IMG/VR virus record: IMGVR_UViG_3300014050_000085
Coordinates: 1-33,332 of that record
DNA: 33,332 nucleotides
Source: a virus
Strand: one strand, 5' to 3'
Below, in pieces: positions 32,124-33,332 of this stretch. The notes below the pieces were generated by a model. It made no database searches and was not told the DNA's origin. It worked only from the letters and a program-made list of their open reading frames with translations. A program made the translations under genes and the position numbers. How positions within the stretch are numbered: the first letter of the stretch is position 1; the number at the start of each line of letters is the position of its first letter.

Positions 32124-33332
32124 TTATTTCTTTTTTGTTTGTTGTTTTTCTCCTTGTTCAAATCGAGAAATTTCACCTCGCATGACAACGGGGAATGATA
32201 CTCCCCTTTGCCCTCGCCGATTTTTCTCGATATTGATAAATGATCCGCTTTTGTCATGGATGATATTCAGCACATGGTCGGCGTGATGGCCGATTGCACG
32301 TGACTCTCTTAGCTTTCCATCATCATTGAGTTGACTTGCTGTGATAACTAAAGATTGAGTTTTGTTGGCTGTCAACTTTAATCTGCGAGTCAATTCAGAA
32401 ATCGCCTGCTCTCGGTTGTCTGCGTTCGGGAGTGTTACAATCTGCAAGTAGTCAACCACAATGACATCTGCTTTTCCATTGCAAGATAGGCGTTGAGCCT
32501 CAGCATCAATTATGCCAACTTCTGATAAATCATCACGCAATGTCAGCTTTAGTTTTGCGAGCACTTTCAATGCTTCAGCAACTTCCTTGTGAGATGCCAC
32601 GAATGATGTCCCATCTCCAAAGTCTCCAGCATTCACAATTCGCTTCCCAATTAGATTTGCTGCCATGCGTCTCAAGATTGACTTACTTGGCATTTCAAGA
32701 CTGAATATGGCAACTGCCTTATCGTTCAGCAATGCTTCAAGAGCAATTTGATAAAGCAAGATTGACTTGCCGCCTGATGTTTGCGCTCCCACAACAACCA
32801 TCTCGCCTCTCTGGAATCCACCGCCAAAGTTCTGATCCAAGTCAAACATCCCTGTTGAAAATGTGTCCAACTTCGTCTTGTTTTCAAGATCATCCACAAT
32901 CTCCAGAATGTGCTGCTTGATTGTCTTGACTTGAGTATCAGCAATAACGCATGAGCAAATCTTTTCTCCGATTTCCGATAGGTCTGCTCTCATGTTGCGG
33001 ATGTCTCTATCTGATTCAGAGATTACCTTGATGGCGTCGCGATACGCTTTCGCCTTGATCAACTGCTGGCGATAGTCATCTGCAATCTGGATCGCTACTG
33101 GGCCGGGAGTCATAAAAATTGTCTGGCACATTTCAAGGAATCCATCCTTGCCTCCGACATCTTCAAGTTTGCCTTTAGACTCAAGTTCTGAAATGACAGA
33201 AATTCCAGTTATGATACCTGTTCGTCTATACACGCCTTCAATTGCCTCAAAAACGCTTCTGGTGTCATTCTGGAAGAAATACGATGGTTCCCAGTGAAGC
33301 TGTGAATAGATATCAGGATCAGAGATGATGAG
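32124..33332 (-). CDS. DnaB-type replicative DNA helicase (5' end beyond window)
   Basis: 402 residues are visible; the frame is open to the window edge. A GTG at 33233 is internal: the 33 upstream codons read LIISDPDIYSQLHWEPSYFF, then QNDTRSVFEAIEG, a normal DnaB N-terminal domain. Walker A is GAQTSGGKS (visible residues 182-190), Walker B VIVVDYLQ (290-297), followed by ITASQLN, LRESRAIGHHADHVL and the arginine-finger region KNRRGQRG. It would unwind phage DNA at the replication fork as a hexamer, with the SSB-like protein downstream. The C-terminus ends in EKQQTKKK. No DNA primase domain is visible in this part. Confidence 0.9.
   Translation of the reverse strand, partial: LIISDPDIYSQLHWEPSYFFQNDTRSVFEAIEGVYRRTGIITGISVISELESKGKLEDVGGKDGFLEMCQTIFMTPGPVAIQIADDYRQQLIKAKAYRDAIKVISESDRDIRNMRADLSEIGEKICSCVIADTQVKTIKQHILEIVDDLENKTKLDTFSTGMFDLDQNFGGGFQRGEMVVVGAQTSGGKSILLYQIALEALLNDKAVAIFSLEMPSKSILRRMAANLIGKRIVNAGDFGDGTSFVASHKEVAEALKVLAKLKLTLRDDLSEVGIIDAEAQRLSCNGKADVIVVDYLQIVTLPNADNREQAISELTRRLKLTANKTQSLVITASQLNDDGKLRESRAIGHHADHVLNIIHDKSGSFINIEKNRRGQRGVSFPVVMRGEISRFEQGEKQQTKKK

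Overview
This window is part of a tailed double-stranded DNA bacteriophage genome, probably a podovirus. It encodes a T7 gp11/gp12-like tail adaptor and nozzle pair, a set of large internal-virion-type proteins, a pectate-lyase-fold tailspike and a lysis cassette, but no tail-tube, tape-measure or sheath genes. Terminase, portal and major capsid genes are not seen and must lie outside the window. The host cannot be read directly. Two hints are a GC-rich autotransporter-associated beta-strand repeat (PATR) domain inside a fibre gene, a repeat abundant in Verrucomicrobiota and related phyla, and A/T-rich start contexts mostly lacking Shine-Dalgarno motifs. These point weakly to a Verrucomicrobiota- or Bacteroidota-like freshwater host.

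Plus strand, 1-28.7 kb (late genes). Positions 176-4312 hold host-recognition genes: a collagen-like/YadA-like fibre, a short fibre protein and the PATR protein. Positions 4524-6464 hold lysis genes (membrane coiled-coil protein, 3TM-type holin, CHAP endolysin) followed by a metallophosphoesterase. After two small genes, one of them an HExxH metallopeptidase, come the tailspike (6998-9085), a lipoprotein with a possible Cys-His-Asp triad, and two small acidic proteins. The 1170-aa adaptor with a huge repeat insertion and the tail nozzle follow (10193-15837). Positions 16490-23921 encode internal/ejection-type proteins, including two tandemly duplicated pairs. At 24413-26764 lies an ATP-grasp enzyme interrupted at its active-site motif by a 355-aa intein with a LAGLIDADG-type endonuclease. 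It is followed by a protein joining an HELVE domain to an Erv/ALR-like sulfhydryl oxidase domain, and then several tiny, often lysine-rich proteins.

Minus strand, 33.3-28.96 kb (replication/early genes), convergent with the late genes: a DnaB-type replicative helicase cut by the window edge, two coiled-coil proteins with repeated ERERDEAR segments, a single-stranded-DNA-binding protein, small coupled genes including a zinc-ribbon protein, and a RusA-like Holliday junction resolvase. Between the convergent arms (28732-28956) is a gene-free stretch that folds on paper into a multibranched RNA closed by a perfect 10-bp stem and followed by seven T residues.

Genes are tightly packed with many ATGA or TAATG overlaps. 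The most notable points are the intein in the ATP-grasp gene, the Erv/ALR fusion, the candidate structured RNA, the GC-rich PATR island, and the modular expansion of the tail adaptor. All functions are inferred by reading translations; no database search was possible.
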